DNA of 62,043 nucleotides from an uncultured Bacteroidales bacterium. Lineage in GTDB: Bacteria; Bacteroidota; Bacteroidia; Bacteroidales; Paludibacteraceae. Below are positions 1 through 6,998 of this stretch, piece by piece. Each line of letters opens with the position of its first letter. The first letter of the stretch is position 1. The stretch covers positions 1 to 62,043 of the forward strand of contig CALCUH010000093.1 of NCBI GenBank assembly GCA_937907165.1, read 5' to 3'. The notes beneath the pieces are model-generated. The model saw only the letters and a list, made by a program, of their open reading frames with translations. It was not told where the DNA came from and did no database searches. The translations under genes and the position numbers were made by a program.

Positions 1-332
1 CTGTCAACGCTTCGTTCAGTAAGGCGGGCGCCTATGTCGAACTCCCCGCTTTCGATAAGGGGCAGTCTGAACTTTTCCGTTTGACGACCGGTTCCTATTT
101 CAACAAGTACTCCTCTTCCGACGATTGGAGCGGTGAGTATATCGTGACGAAAGGTGCCTCTTCCACAAAGTCTCTCTCTTACGATAAAATGACGGAGCTG
201 CAGATTTCTACCGTGGATGTGAAAAAGAAAGGCGACATCTATGAAATCACTTGGGACGGATCGGATGAGAAGGGTAATCCTTGCTCCCTCTATTATTATG
301 GTTCCATCCATTCTGAGGCGATGCGCCGATAA
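1..332 (+). CDS. C-terminal part of an unrecognised protein (truncated by window start)
   Basis: The frame that starts at base 3 is open from the window edge to the TAA at 330-332, giving about 109 residues. The true start lies outside the window. The visible part is rich in Ser, Thr, Tyr and Lys, with alternating hydrophobic residues that suggest a beta-rich, possibly exported protein. I recognise no domain and no cysteine cluster. It runs in the same direction as cysS, but an independent promoter separates the two, so they are probably separate units. The function is unknown. Confidence 0.6.
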   Translation, partial: VNASFSKAGAYVELPAFDKGQSELFRLTTGSYFNKYSSSDDWSGEYIVTKGASSTKSLSYDKMTELQISTVDVKKKGDIYEITWDGSDEKGNPCSLYYYGSIHSEAMRR

Positions 333-375
333 TAAAATTCTTATTTCTTAATTCTTATCTCTTAACTCTATTTTG

Positions 376-383
376 TATCTTTG
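376..383 (+). promoter_or_regulatory. Bacteroidota -7 promoter element for cysS
   Basis: TATCTTTG matches the Bacteroidota consensus TAnnTTTG and lies 28 bases before the cysS start codon. The stretch before it is very AT rich. Seen by motif only. Confidence 0.6.
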
Positions 384-411
384 CAAAAAACAAAAAGGAT
401 TGATATAAACG

Positions 412-1878
412 ATGGAACATAAGCTGAGAATATACAACACACTGACAAGAACGAAGCAGTTGTTTGTACCGATGAATGAACCTCATGTAGGAATGTATGT
501 ATGCGGTCCGACCGTATATGGTGACGGACATCTTGGACACGCTCGTCCTGCTATCACTTTCGACGTCTTATTCCGCTACCTGACCAGCCTCGGCTATAAG
601 GTACGCTACGTGCGTAACATCACGGATGTGGGTCACTTGGAGCATGACGCTGATGACGGTGAGGACAAAATCGCTAAGAAGGCCCGCTTGGAGGAAAAGG
701 AGCCTATGGAGGTCGCTCAGTATTATACCAATCGCTACCATAAGGCGATGGAGGCTTTGAACGTATTGCCTCCGAGCATCGAACCTCACGCCTCCGGCCA
801 TATCATCGAGCAAATCGAATTCGTCAAAAAGATTTTGGACGCTGGCTACGCTTACGAAAGCCAAGGTTCCGTCTATTTCGACGTGAAGAAATACAATAAG
901 GACCATCACTACGGTAAACTCTCCGGTAGGAATATCGAGGATCTCTTGGAGACGACCCGTGATTTGGATGGCCAGGATGAGAAACGTTGCGCTTTGGACT
1001 TCGCTTTGTGGAAGTGCGCACAACCTGAACATATCATGCGTTGGCCTTCTCCGTGGAGCGACGGTTTCCCTGGTTGGCACATGGAATGCTCCGCGATGGG
1101 TACCAAATACCTCGGCGAGGAGTTCGATATCCATGGTGGTGGTATGGACTTGATTTTCCCTCACCACGAGTGTGAAATTGCTCAGTCTACCGCCGCTTTG
1201 GGCAAGGAGACTGTCCACTATTGGATGCATAACAACATGATTACCATCAACGGTAAGAAAATGGGTAAGTCGCTTGGCAACTTCATTACGCTCGACGAGT
1301 TCTTTACGGGTAGCCATAAGCTTCTCGCTCAGGCTTATTCGCCGATGACCATCCGTTTCTTTATCCTTCAGGCTCATTATCGCAGCACGGTGGACTTCAG
1401 TAACGAGGCGCTCCAGGCTTCCGAAAAGGGATTGGAACGTCTCTCCGACGCTTATGCGAGATTGATGAAAATCACGCCTGCCGCTACTACGACTGTCGAC
1501 GTGGCTGGTTTGCGTGAGAAATGCGAGGAGGCGATGAACGACGATTTGAACACGCCTATCGTTATCTCTTATTTCTTTGATATCGCTAAGGCAATCAATA
1601 CGGTTTCTGATGGCAACGGTACCATTTCAGCCGCCGATTTGGAGGAACTGAAATCTTTGTTCCAACTCTATCTGATCGATATTCTCGGCTTGCGTTTGAC
1701 CGCCTCCGGTGATTCTAACAACGACGCCTTCAAGGGCGCTGTCGATCTCCTTCTGGAAATCCGTAAGCAGGCGAAGGCTAACAAGGATTGGGCTACCAGC
1801 GATAAAATCAGAAACGAGCTCGCCGCTTTGGGCTTCAATGTGAAGGATACGAAGGACGGTTTCGAGTGGAGCATTTAA
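412..1878 (+). CDS. cysS: cysteine--tRNA ligase
   Basis: A class I aminoacyl-tRNA synthetase that charges tRNA-Cys in the cytoplasm. The 488-residue length is normal for CysRS. The N-terminal catalytic fold shows the zinc cysteine in CGPTVY, the HIGH-type motif HLGH near residue 43, the zinc-ligand region WHMECSAM, the HGGGMDLIFPHHECE segment, and the KMSKS-type motif KKMGKSLGN near residue 285. The C-terminal helical tRNA-binding part ends with the family-typical segment with ADxIR-like spacing (TSDKIRNELAALG). The ATG at 412 sits a normal distance after the TATCTTTG promoter. It appears monocistronic, because a new promoter follows for the aromatic amino acid genes. Confidence 0.97.
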   Translation: MEHKLRIYNTLTRTKQLFVPMNEPHVGMYVCGPTVYGDGHLGHARPAITFDVLFRYLTSLGYKVRYVRNITDVGHLEHDADDGEDKIAKKARLEEKEPMEVAQYYTNRYHKAMEALNVLPPSIEPHASGHIIEQIEFVKKILDAGYAYESQGSVYFDVKKYNKDHHYGKLSGRNIEDLLETTRDLDGQDEKRCALDFALWKCAQPEHIMRWPSPWSDGFPGWHMECSAMGTKYLGEEFDIHGGGMDLIFPHHECEIAQSTAALGKETVHYWMHNNMITINGKKMGKSLGNFITLDEFFTGSHKLLAQAYSPMTIRFFILQAHYRSTVDFSNEALQASEKGLERLSDAYARLMKITPAATTTVDVAGLREKCEEAMNDDLNTPIVISYFFDIAKAINTVSDGNGTISAADLEELKSLFQLYLIDILGLRLTASGDSNNDAFKGAVDLLLEIRKQAKANKDWATSDKIRNELAALGFNVKDTKDGFEWSI

Positions 1879-1950
1879 GCTTCCGATTCCGTCGATCGTT
1901 ATATCTGAAAAATAAATCGTGGATTTTGTTCCAGGTTTAATTTTTATGTG

Positions 1951-1958
1951 TAACTTTG
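1951..1958 (+). promoter_or_regulatory. promoter element of the pheA attenuator leader
   Basis: TAACTTTG matches TAnnTTTG exactly. A TTG at 1926-1928 lies 22 bases upstream and could be the -33 element. It stands 19 bases before the first leader-peptide ATG, so the predicted transcript begins just before the leader peptide. Confidence 0.65.
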
Positions 1959-1977
1959 TGGCATAAAAATCGAAGAG

Positions 1978-2031
1978 ATGATAAAGAATGTCTATTCATA
2001 TTATTATTACTACTTTTACTTTAGACGGTAA
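1978..2031 (+). CDS. attenuator leader peptide 1 (Tyr/Phe-rich)
   Basis: A 17-codon reading frame, ATG at 1978 to TAA at 2029-2031. Between codons 6 and 15 it holds seven Tyr and two Phe codons (peptide MIKNVYSYYYYYFYFRR). It sits directly after the TAACTTTG promoter, and its stop codon is two bases before the antiterminator arm at 2034-2040. This is the classical layout of a ribosome-mediated attenuator that senses charged tRNA-Tyr and tRNA-Phe. Its product would have no function of its own. An overlapping frame rich in Ile and Thr starts at ATG 1989, but the Tyr/Phe frame fits the downstream genes. Confidence 0.88.
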   Translation: MIKNVYSYYYYYFYFRR

Positions 2032-2033
2032 GA

Positions 2034-2110
2034 GCGGGGCTTCGATTTCCAAAACTGAGATTTAAAACGTTCGAAATAAGGTCCCGCAGTAATGCGGGAC
2101 TTTTTTATTT
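2034..2110 (+). terminator. attenuator 1: antiterminator arm and intrinsic terminator
   Basis: The terminator is a perfect 8-bp stem (2081-2088 with 2093-2100, loop GTAA) followed by six T at 2101-2106. The segment GCGGGGC at 2034-2040 can pair with the left terminator arm GTCCCGC at 2081-2087 (one G-U pair) and so block the terminator. A ribosome that reaches the leader stop codon covers 2034-2040 and lets the terminator form; a ribosome stalled on the Tyr/Phe codons leaves that arm free. Pairing was worked out by eye. Confidence 0.85.
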
Positions 2111-2117
2111 TAAAGAT

Positions 2118-2171
2118 ATGGATATGACGAACAATAGATATTATTATTACTTCTATTATTACTTTGTGTGA
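2118..2171 (+). CDS. attenuator leader peptide 2 (Tyr/Phe-rich)
   Basis: A second 17-codon frame, ATG at 2118 to TGA at 2169-2171, peptide MDMTNNRYYYYFYYYFV. It again has seven Tyr and two Phe codons, the same counts as leader 1, although the two sequences differ. It begins directly after the U-tract of terminator 1, so only transcripts that escape the first attenuator can contain it. An antiterminator arm follows five bases after its stop codon. Confidence 0.9.
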   Translation: MDMTNNRYYYYFYYYFV

Positions 2172-2175
2172 TTCA

Positions 2176-2242
2176 CAAGGTGAGGTTCGTCGTTGTCTAG
2201 ATTTAGAGTCCCACCTTGAAGATAACAAGGCGGGACTTTTTA
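2176..2242 (+). terminator. attenuator 2: antiterminator arm and intrinsic terminator
   Basis: The terminator stem pairs 2208-2218 with 2226-2236 (11 positions, one A-C mismatch) and is followed by five T at 2237-2241. CAAGGTG at 2176-2182 is perfectly complementary to CACCTTG at 2212-2218 in the left terminator arm, giving the competing antiterminator. The pheA start codon comes 24 bases after the stem. The logic is the same as in attenuator 1. Confidence 0.87.
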
Positions 2243-2260
2243 ATTTGATATTATATATAC

Positions 2261-3106
2261 ATGAAAAAGAGAGTTGTGATACAAGGCATCGCGGGTTGTT
2301 TCCATGATATCGCCGCGAGGGAGTACTTCAGAGGGGAGGAGATCGACATCGTCCCTTGTGACCACTTCGACGTGCTTTTCGACACGCTCTCCGCGGATAA
2401 GGATTTGATCGGTATCGTGGCAATCGAAAACACGATCGCGGGTAGCCTTTTGCAAAACCATACGCTCTTGGCTGATAGCGGATTGCGCATCGCAGGTGAG
2501 CAAAAACTGCGCATCAAGCATAACTTGGTGGCGCTCCCAGACCAGGATGTGGCGGATATCCATGAGGTCTATTCGCATCCTATCGCATTGATGCAGTGCC
2601 AGAATTTCCTGAAGGAGCATCGTGCGATGAAGGCGGTGGAACATGACGATACCGCTTCGAGCGCCCGCATGGTCGCCGAATTGGGCGAACGTGGGAAGGC
2701 GGCTATCTGTGGTGAACTGGCGGCTGAGATTTATGGTCTGCAGATTCTCGCCAAGGGCATCGAGACGAACAAGCGTAATTTCACCCGCTTCCTGATCATC
2801 GGTCACGAGGATAAGGTGGCGGAGATGAATGTGGGGAAATTTCCTAATAAGGCCTCTTTGCTGCTCGTCCTTCCGCACGAGGAGGGTAGTCTGGCGCAAG
2901 TTCTATCCATCCTCTCGTTTTATAAGATGAACCTCACCAGAATACAGTCGACCCCCATCATCGGTCGTGAGTGGGAATACCAGTTCTACATCGATTTGGA
3001 GTTCGATAGGTATGACCGCTATATGAATGCCTTGAACGCTGTCCGCCCCTTGTCGAGCGAATTGCGGGTCTTGGGCGAATATGAGGTTGGTAGACAAACT
3101 ATATAA
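2261..3106 (+). CDS. pheA: prephenate dehydratase
   Basis: Converts prephenate to phenylpyruvate, the committed step to phenylalanine. The 281-residue protein has the two-lobe PDT domain over about residues 3-180, with the conserved stretches AIENTIAGSL, ELAAEIYGL and the catalytic NFTRF motif. It ends in a regulatory ACT domain from about residue 195 (SLLLVLPHEEGSLAQVLSIL). The usual GAL and ESRP motifs of the Phe-binding ACT domain read GSL and QSTP here; I recall the same kind of change in Bacteroides homologues. There is no fused chorismate mutase; that activity is in the next gene. Two tandem Tyr/Phe attenuators lie upstream, so transcription should rise when charged tRNA-Tyr or tRNA-Phe is scarce. 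Confidence 0.95.
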   Translation: MKKRVVIQGIAGCFHDIAAREYFRGEEIDIVPCDHFDVLFDTLSADKDLIGIVAIENTIAGSLLQNHTLLADSGLRIAGEQKLRIKHNLVALPDQDVADIHEVYSHPIALMQCQNFLKEHRAMKAVEHDDTASSARMVAELGERGKAAICGELAAEIYGLQILAKGIETNKRNFTRFLIIGHEDKVAEMNVGKFPNKASLLLVLPHEEGSLAQVLSILSFYKMNLTRIQSTPIIGREWEYQFYIDLEFDRYDRYMNALNAVRPLSSELRVLGEYEVGRQTI

Positions 3107-3142
3107 GATGTAAATAATTAATAATAAATAAATTAAAACATT

Positions 3143-4204
3143 ATGGAATTAGAAAAATTGAATTTAACGGGTGTTGAAGAGAAGAGACCTTTGGTGATCG
3201 CCGGACCATGTAGCGCGGAGACGGAGGACCAAGTGATGGAGACTGCCAAGCAATTGGCGAAGAATGGTATCAAAGTGTTCCGCGCCGGCGTGTGGAAACC
3301 TCGTACCAAGCCGGGAGGCTTCGAGGGTAACGGTATTGCCGCATTGCCATGGTTGCAGCAGGTGAAGAAGGAGACAGGCATGTTGGTCGCTACCGAAGTG
3401 GCTACCGCTAAGCATGTCGAGGAGGCGTTGAAGTTCGGCGTGGACCTTTTGTGGATTGGCGCGCGTACGACGGCAGACCCGTTTGCCGTGCAGGAGATCG
3501 CCGACACTTTGAAGGGTGTGGATATTCCTATCCTTGTCAAGAACCCTGTAAATCCAGACCTTGAGTTGTGGATCGGCGCTTTGCAACGTATCAACAATGC
3601 GGGCATCAAGCGCTTAGGCGCCATCCATAGGGGCTTTAGCACTTATGACAAGAAATTGTATAGGAATCTTCCGCAATGGCATATTCCGATCGAGTTGCAC
3701 AGACGTATCCCTGAGTTGCCTATCATCTGTGACCCTAGCCATATCTCAGGTCGCCGCGACCTCATCTCTCCGTTGTGCCAGCAGGCGATGGATCTTCAGT
3801 TCGATGGCTTGATCATCGAGTCTCACTGCGATCCTGACCACGCTTGGAGCGACGCTTCCCAGCAATTGGCGCCGGATGTGTTGTCGTTGATCCTCAATAA
3901 TTTGGTGATTCGTGAGACGAACCAAACAACTGAAAGCTTGGCTGAATTGCGTAAGCAGATTGATGAGATAGACATGGATCTTACGGAGATGTTGGCGAAA
4001 CGTATGCGCGTGGCAAGGGAAATCGGTATCTACAAGAAAGAGCATGAGATGGCTATCCTTCAAACGAACCGTTATGATGAAATCATCCACAAACGTGTGG
4101 AGGCTGGTACTGCTATGGAGATGGACGGCGAGTTCATGAAAGCCATTTTCGAGGCTGTTCACGCTGAGTCTGTGCGTCAACAGATGAAGATTATGGAGGG
4201 ATAA
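3143..4204 (+). CDS. bifunctional 3-deoxy-7-phosphoheptulonate synthase / chorismate mutase
   Basis: The first 255 or so residues form a short type I-beta DAHP synthase, which condenses phosphoenolpyruvate and erythrose 4-phosphate at the entry of the shikimate pathway: GPCSAE near residue 20, RAGVWKPRTKPGGFEG, WIGARTT, KNPVNPD, the IHRGFS segment, CDPSHI and ESHCDP. The last 90 residues are an AroQ-type chorismate mutase (ELRKQIDEIDMDLTEMLAKR, then AREIGIYK). The fusion is usual in Bacteroidota. It follows pheA by 36 bases without a terminator, so the tandem attenuators should control both the first step of the pathway and the Phe branch. In Bacteroides I recall an aminotransferase and tyrA in this neighbourhood; they are absent here. 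Confidence 0.94.
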   Translation: MELEKLNLTGVEEKRPLVIAGPCSAETEDQVMETAKQLAKNGIKVFRAGVWKPRTKPGGFEGNGIAALPWLQQVKKETGMLVATEVATAKHVEEALKFGVDLLWIGARTTADPFAVQEIADTLKGVDIPILVKNPVNPDLELWIGALQRINNAGIKRLGAIHRGFSTYDKKLYRNLPQWHIPIELHRRIPELPIICDPSHISGRRDLISPLCQQAMDLQFDGLIIESHCDPDHAWSDASQQLAPDVLSLILNNLVIRETNQTTESLAELRKQIDEIDMDLTEMLAKRMRVAREIGIYKKEHEMAILQTNRYDEIIHKRVEAGTAMEMDGEFMKAIFEAVHAESVRQQMKIMEG

Positions 4205-4262
4205 AATAATAGTCTTTAACAATATTTTTGATTGTACGTTTCACGGATTGCATTAATTATTG

Positions 4263-4270
4263 TAATTTTG
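4263..4270 (+). promoter_or_regulatory. promoter element for map
   Basis: TAATTTTG matches TAnnTTTG. It places the transcript start near 4275, which excludes the upstream in-frame codon at 4228 as a start and leaves 4288, 4291 or 4312. Confidence 0.6.
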
Positions 4271-4311
4271 CGAAACGTACATTCATTATGATGTGCGAGA
4301 CGAAAGGAAGT

Positions 4312-5166
4312 ATGGGAAAAAGTCGTAGACTGTGGTACGTTCCTAAAGATAGGGAAGCCACGGAGATGGAAAAAAAGGTGATGTTTTATGAGAGCAGGGG
4401 ATTTGAAGTTCCTTCCCGTTCTCTGATAAAGACTCCTGAACAAATCGAAGGTATTCGTCGAAGCGGCGTCGTCAACACGGGTGTGCTTGACTTGGTCGAG
4501 CGGGAAATCCATGCCGGCATGTCTACCGAAGATATCGACAAACTCGTCTATGACTACACTACGGCGCACGGCGCTATTCCCGCACCTCTTAACTACGAGG
4601 GCTTCCCTAAGAGCGTCTGCACTTCCATCAACGAGGTGGTCTGCCACGGTATTCCGAATCCGAGAACGATTTTGAAGGAGGGGGATATCATCAATGTGGA
4701 CGTCTCCACCATTTTGGATGGCTATTTTAGCGACGCCTCCCGTATGTTCTGCATCGGTGAGGTTTCTCCTGAGAAGAAAAGATTGGTCGAGGTGACTCGC
4801 GAATGCCTGCAATTAGGCATGGAGGCGGCTAAGCCTTACGGTTTCGTGGGTGACATAGGCTCTGTCATAGAGAAGCATGCGAAGAAAAACGGTTATTCCG
4901 TGGTTCGTGACCTTTCCGGACATGGCGTGGGATGCGAGTTCCATGAGGAGCCGCAAGTTGACCACTTCGGTAAGCCGGGCACGGGTATGCTTTTGGTACC
5001 GGGAATGGTTTTCACCATCGAGCCGATGATAAACATGGGTAAGTATCCCGTCAATTTCAGTAGAATAGACGGTTGGACGGTGACCACGCGTGACGGATTG
5101 CCTTCGGCGCAGTGGGAACACACCTTCCTGATGACCGAAAATGGTCTGGAAATCCTGACCTATTAA
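4312..5166 (+). CDS. map: type I methionine aminopeptidase
   Basis: Removes the initiator methionine from nascent proteins in the cytoplasm. The pita-bread fold is clear: the metal ligands are the Asp in NVDVSTILDGYFSDASRMF (two Asp), the His in GHGVGCEFHE, the Glu in FTIEPM and the Glu in WEHTFL. An N-terminal extension of about 45 residues precedes the catalytic core, as in other Bacteroidales Map proteins. I chose the ATG at 4312 because AAAGGAAG lies just before it and because the protein then begins like Bacteroides homologues. ATG 4288 and 4291 are in frame and also possible. It is monocistronic, with its own promoter and a terminator near 5290. Confidence 0.93.
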   Translation: MGKSRRLWYVPKDREATEMEKKVMFYESRGFEVPSRSLIKTPEQIEGIRRSGVVNTGVLDLVEREIHAGMSTEDIDKLVYDYTTAHGAIPAPLNYEGFPKSVCTSINEVVCHGIPNPRTILKEGDIINVDVSTILDGYFSDASRMFCIGEVSPEKKRLVEVTRECLQLGMEAAKPYGFVGDIGSVIEKHAKKNGYSVVRDLSGHGVGCEFHEEPQVDHFGKPGTGMLLVPGMVFTIEPMINMGKYPVNFSRIDGWTVTTRDGLPSAQWEHTFLMTENGLEILTY

Positions 5167-5262
5167 ATTTTTTTTCATTGGAGAATGCAATATTTGCACG
5201 ATTTAATCGTTAAGATATTGTGTTTTTCAATGGTAGTATTTTAAAAGTAATACAGTGTTATG

Positions 5263-5297
5263 TTTGGGTTGCCCGTGAGGGTCGCCCAAATTTTTTG
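5263..5297 (+). terminator. intrinsic terminator after map
   Basis: TTTGGG (5263-5268) pairs with CCCAAA (5285-5290), with a further inner GCCC/GGG pairing, followed by six T. It lies about 100 bases after the map stop codon, so the transcript has a long 3' tail. Confidence 0.6.
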
Positions 5298-5356
5298 TTT
5301 TTATGTTCCATGATATCAGATTTTTCTTAAATTCGTAAAGTCGGCGTTTGTTCGGC

Positions 5357-5364
5357 TATTTTTG
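5357..5364 (+). promoter_or_regulatory. promoter element for the first DUF2059-like gene
   Basis: TATTTTTG matches TAnnTTTG. The predicted transcript start is near 5370, which favours ATG 5392 over ATG 5374 as the start of the next gene. Confidence 0.55.
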
Positions 5365-5391
5365 ATTTTGTAAATGATAGCACATAGTAAA

Positions 5392-6129
5392 ATGAATTGG
5401 ATGGCGAAGCTCTTGATGCTTTTTTTCGGGCTTTTGACCTGCGCTTCCGTTGGGGCGGAGGCCGATTCCCTTTTCATTTCCCTTTTGAAGAAGTCTGAAG
5501 AGAAGAGGATAGCGGAGATAAGTTGTGCGGATTTGACCGTCAACGAGGATCTTATCCTTTTTAATAAAACGCGGGAGTTCGGCTATTCGAAAGAGGAGGC
5601 GAGGCGTGTTGTCAATTTATACAGCAAAGATTACTTTCCGGAATTCCGCTGGAAATATATTGCGGAGAGGTATGCGAAGTTCATCAATACGGATGAAATC
5701 CGTGCCGCATTGGAATATTTTGAAAGCGATGGGGGACTTCTGGCCACGGAGCATTTTAAGTATAGCGACGGCAAGGAGTGTAGTGGTAAGATAATGGAAC
5801 GTCTTTACAAAAGTATGGCGGAGATGATGGTGAAACGTAAAGTTGTTAAGGAAGTGAGTTCTGCGCCCAAGGATTACCAGAAAAAATTCCGTACTTATTT
5901 GTCGGTGTCGGGGCAACTCGACCGATCCTTTTCATCCGTGTTAAATGATATGACGGCAAAGAAGGACAAAGCTTATTTCCAGCTTTTTTCCGATTATATG
6001 GGAAAAAACATGACGACACTGATGATTGATGCCAGCTATCCGGTCGAATTGGCGGGGGAACTGCGTGTTCTCAATACGCCATCGTTTAGGACGAGGGTAA
6101 AGCAACTAATAGAGAGAATGGAGGACTGA
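5392..6129 (+). CDS. DUF2059-like exported protein, 5' part of an interrupted gene
   Basis: As it stands the frame gives 245 residues. Residues 1-22 are a signal peptide (hydrophobic core MAKLLMLFFGLL, ending near SVGA), so the protein is exported. It resembles the protein at 7255-8124: both share an APKDYQKKF / TPKDYQKAF stretch and the pattern LMIDASYP / LIMDCGYP. Both carry helical segments of the DUF2059 type, a family of unknown function. The frame stops at 6127-6129, the first codon after a GGAGGAC direct repeat. If the bases 6127-7009 are removed, reading continues in phase into 7010-7219 and gives 314 residues with a second DUF2059-like motif (MIDYYSTSVGKK). I therefore infer that this is the front part of a split gene. 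The shortened product may still be made. Confidence 0.75.
   Translation: MNWMAKLLMLFFGLLTCASVGAEADSLFISLLKKSEEKRIAEISCADLTVNEDLILFNKTREFGYSKEEARRVVNLYSKDYFPEFRWKYIAERYAKFINTDEIRAALEYFESDGGLLATEHFKYSDGKECSGKIMERLYKSMAEMMVKRKVVKEVSSAPKDYQKKFRTYLSVSGQLDRSFSSVLNDMTAKKDKAYFQLFSDYMGKNMTTLMIDASYPVELAGELRVLNTPSFRTRVKQLIERMED
6120..6126 (+). repeat. left copy of 7-bp direct repeat flanking an insertion
   Basis: GGAGGAC here and at 7003-7009. The two copies bound the GC-rich block, and the GAG-GAC codons are read in the same phase in both gene halves. A target-site duplication is the simplest reading. Confidence 0.65.
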
Positions 6130-6131
6130 TT

Positions 6132-6998
6132 ATGACGAAATATAAAACGGTAAAAGAGGCTTACGGGCAAAAATACGTCCCGGACGGGCTCGAAAGAGCC
6201 ATCTCGGACGGCATCCTTATCCGGGATATGATAATCCACCTATGCGGATGGGAATCATACGGCGACCGCATAGGCTTCACGATACTGGCGCGAATGGACG
6301 CCGTCAGCGTACGAATATACGCGGACGCCGAGGACAAGGAGGCGGTACGGGCGATCGAAACGGGGCTGCCCGAGATAAAGCGCCTCGACTTCAACGAACT
6401 GCCCGTGCTACAGACGGATAGGAGGAAAAAATTCAAACTGTGGTTCTTCCTTGAGCCGAAGTATAGGGACTTCGACCGGAAGATGGAGGCGGTGTTCAGC
6501 TTCTCGAAGCCCAACAAGGACTTCATGGAGTCGCGGATCGGAGCCACGGTGCTCTACCGCATGAAGGCGGAGGAGAGCGGGTTCTACGGGCAGAGAATCG
6601 AGCCGGGACTCGCCGAGGGACTGGCGATAGAGGCGATGAGGAGACGCCTCGCCGGGGACGCGGACGTCCCCACGACGCACAAGCTCAAATACTACTACGA
6701 CATGAAACAATATAAACAAGTGATAAAGGACTATGACGACGAGAAAAAGAACCATGCCGAGGCTGACCGACTACGCGGCGGCTCTCGGGAACCTCTTGGG
6801 GGAGACCGTGACGGTGGAGATGACACCGGAGGACGGAAAAGTCCGAGTGTCGGTGGAATCCGAACCGACGCTCTGAAGGACGGGGATGACGCCCGTCCAA
6901 GCGGAATGGCTGCTGACGGGGATGCTGTTATCGGCAAGTATATTAAAAAAGCGCTCGGAATCATCCGCGGAATCATCCGCGGGGTATTCCGGTCGTGA
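6132..6998 (+). CDS. unrecognised protein encoded in the GC-rich insertion
   Basis: A 288-codon frame that starts two bases after the stop of the interrupted gene, so it could be translated from the same transcript. Residues 1-215 look like a normal soluble mixed alpha/beta protein with many charged residues; I recognise no family. From about residue 215 the composition turns to Gly, Asp, Arg and Ser without hydrophobic pattern, and third-position GC is lower than in the overlapping frame at 6733-6876. This suggests that the tail is read in a wrong frame and that the original stop was lost by a frameshift near 6740-6760. There is no signal peptide and no catalytic motif that I can name. The base composition points to acquisition from elsewhere. 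Confidence 0.6.
   Translation: MTKYKTVKEAYGQKYVPDGLERAISDGILIRDMIIHLCGWESYGDRIGFTILARMDAVSVRIYADAEDKEAVRAIETGLPEIKRLDFNELPVLQTDRRKKFKLWFFLEPKYRDFDRKMEAVFSFSKPNKDFMESRIGATVLYRMKAEESGFYGQRIEPGLAEGLAIEAMRRRLAGDADVPTTHKLKYYYDMKQYKQVIKDYDDEKKNHAEADRLRGGSREPLGGDRDGGDDTGGRKSPSVGGIRTDALKDGDDARPSGMAADGDAVIGKYIKKALGIIRGIIRGVFRS
6733..6876 (+). CDS. small overlapping frame in the insertion
   Basis: Starts at ATG 6733 (or ATG 6754, in phase) and ends at TGA 6874-6876; 47 or 40 residues. It overlaps the long frame in another phase. Its third codon positions are strongly GC rich, as in the first part of the long frame, so this phase looks like the one under coding selection here. The predicted peptide has the pattern LTDYAAALGNLLGETVTVEM followed by a beta-like DGKVRVSVES. 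It could be a small gene or the displaced C-terminus of the long one. Function unknown. Confidence 0.4.
   Translation: MTTRKRTMPRLTDYAAALGNLLGETVTVEMTPEDGKVRVSVESEPTL

Noticed and set aside
568..1377. A 269-codon frame opposite cysS and similar ones opposite mutS (15808-16935) and dapB-lepB (11546-12715)
   Set aside because: Same reason: shadows of well-identified genes, with no promoter or protein-like pattern.
1989..2066. An overlapping leader-like frame rich in Ile and Thr (would suggest ilv or thr control)
   Set aside because: The frame shifted by one from ATG 1978 gives a Tyr/Phe run with its stop right at the antiterminator arm, and the downstream genes are aromatic. The Ile/Thr frame is a by-product of TAT/TAC runs.
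5255..5270. A 15-base sequence (ACAGTGTTATGTTTG) that recurs inverted near 20774-20788
   Set aside because: By rough counting, a few 15-base matches are expected by chance in 62 kb, and the flanks do not match, so it is not good evidence for a dispersed repeat.
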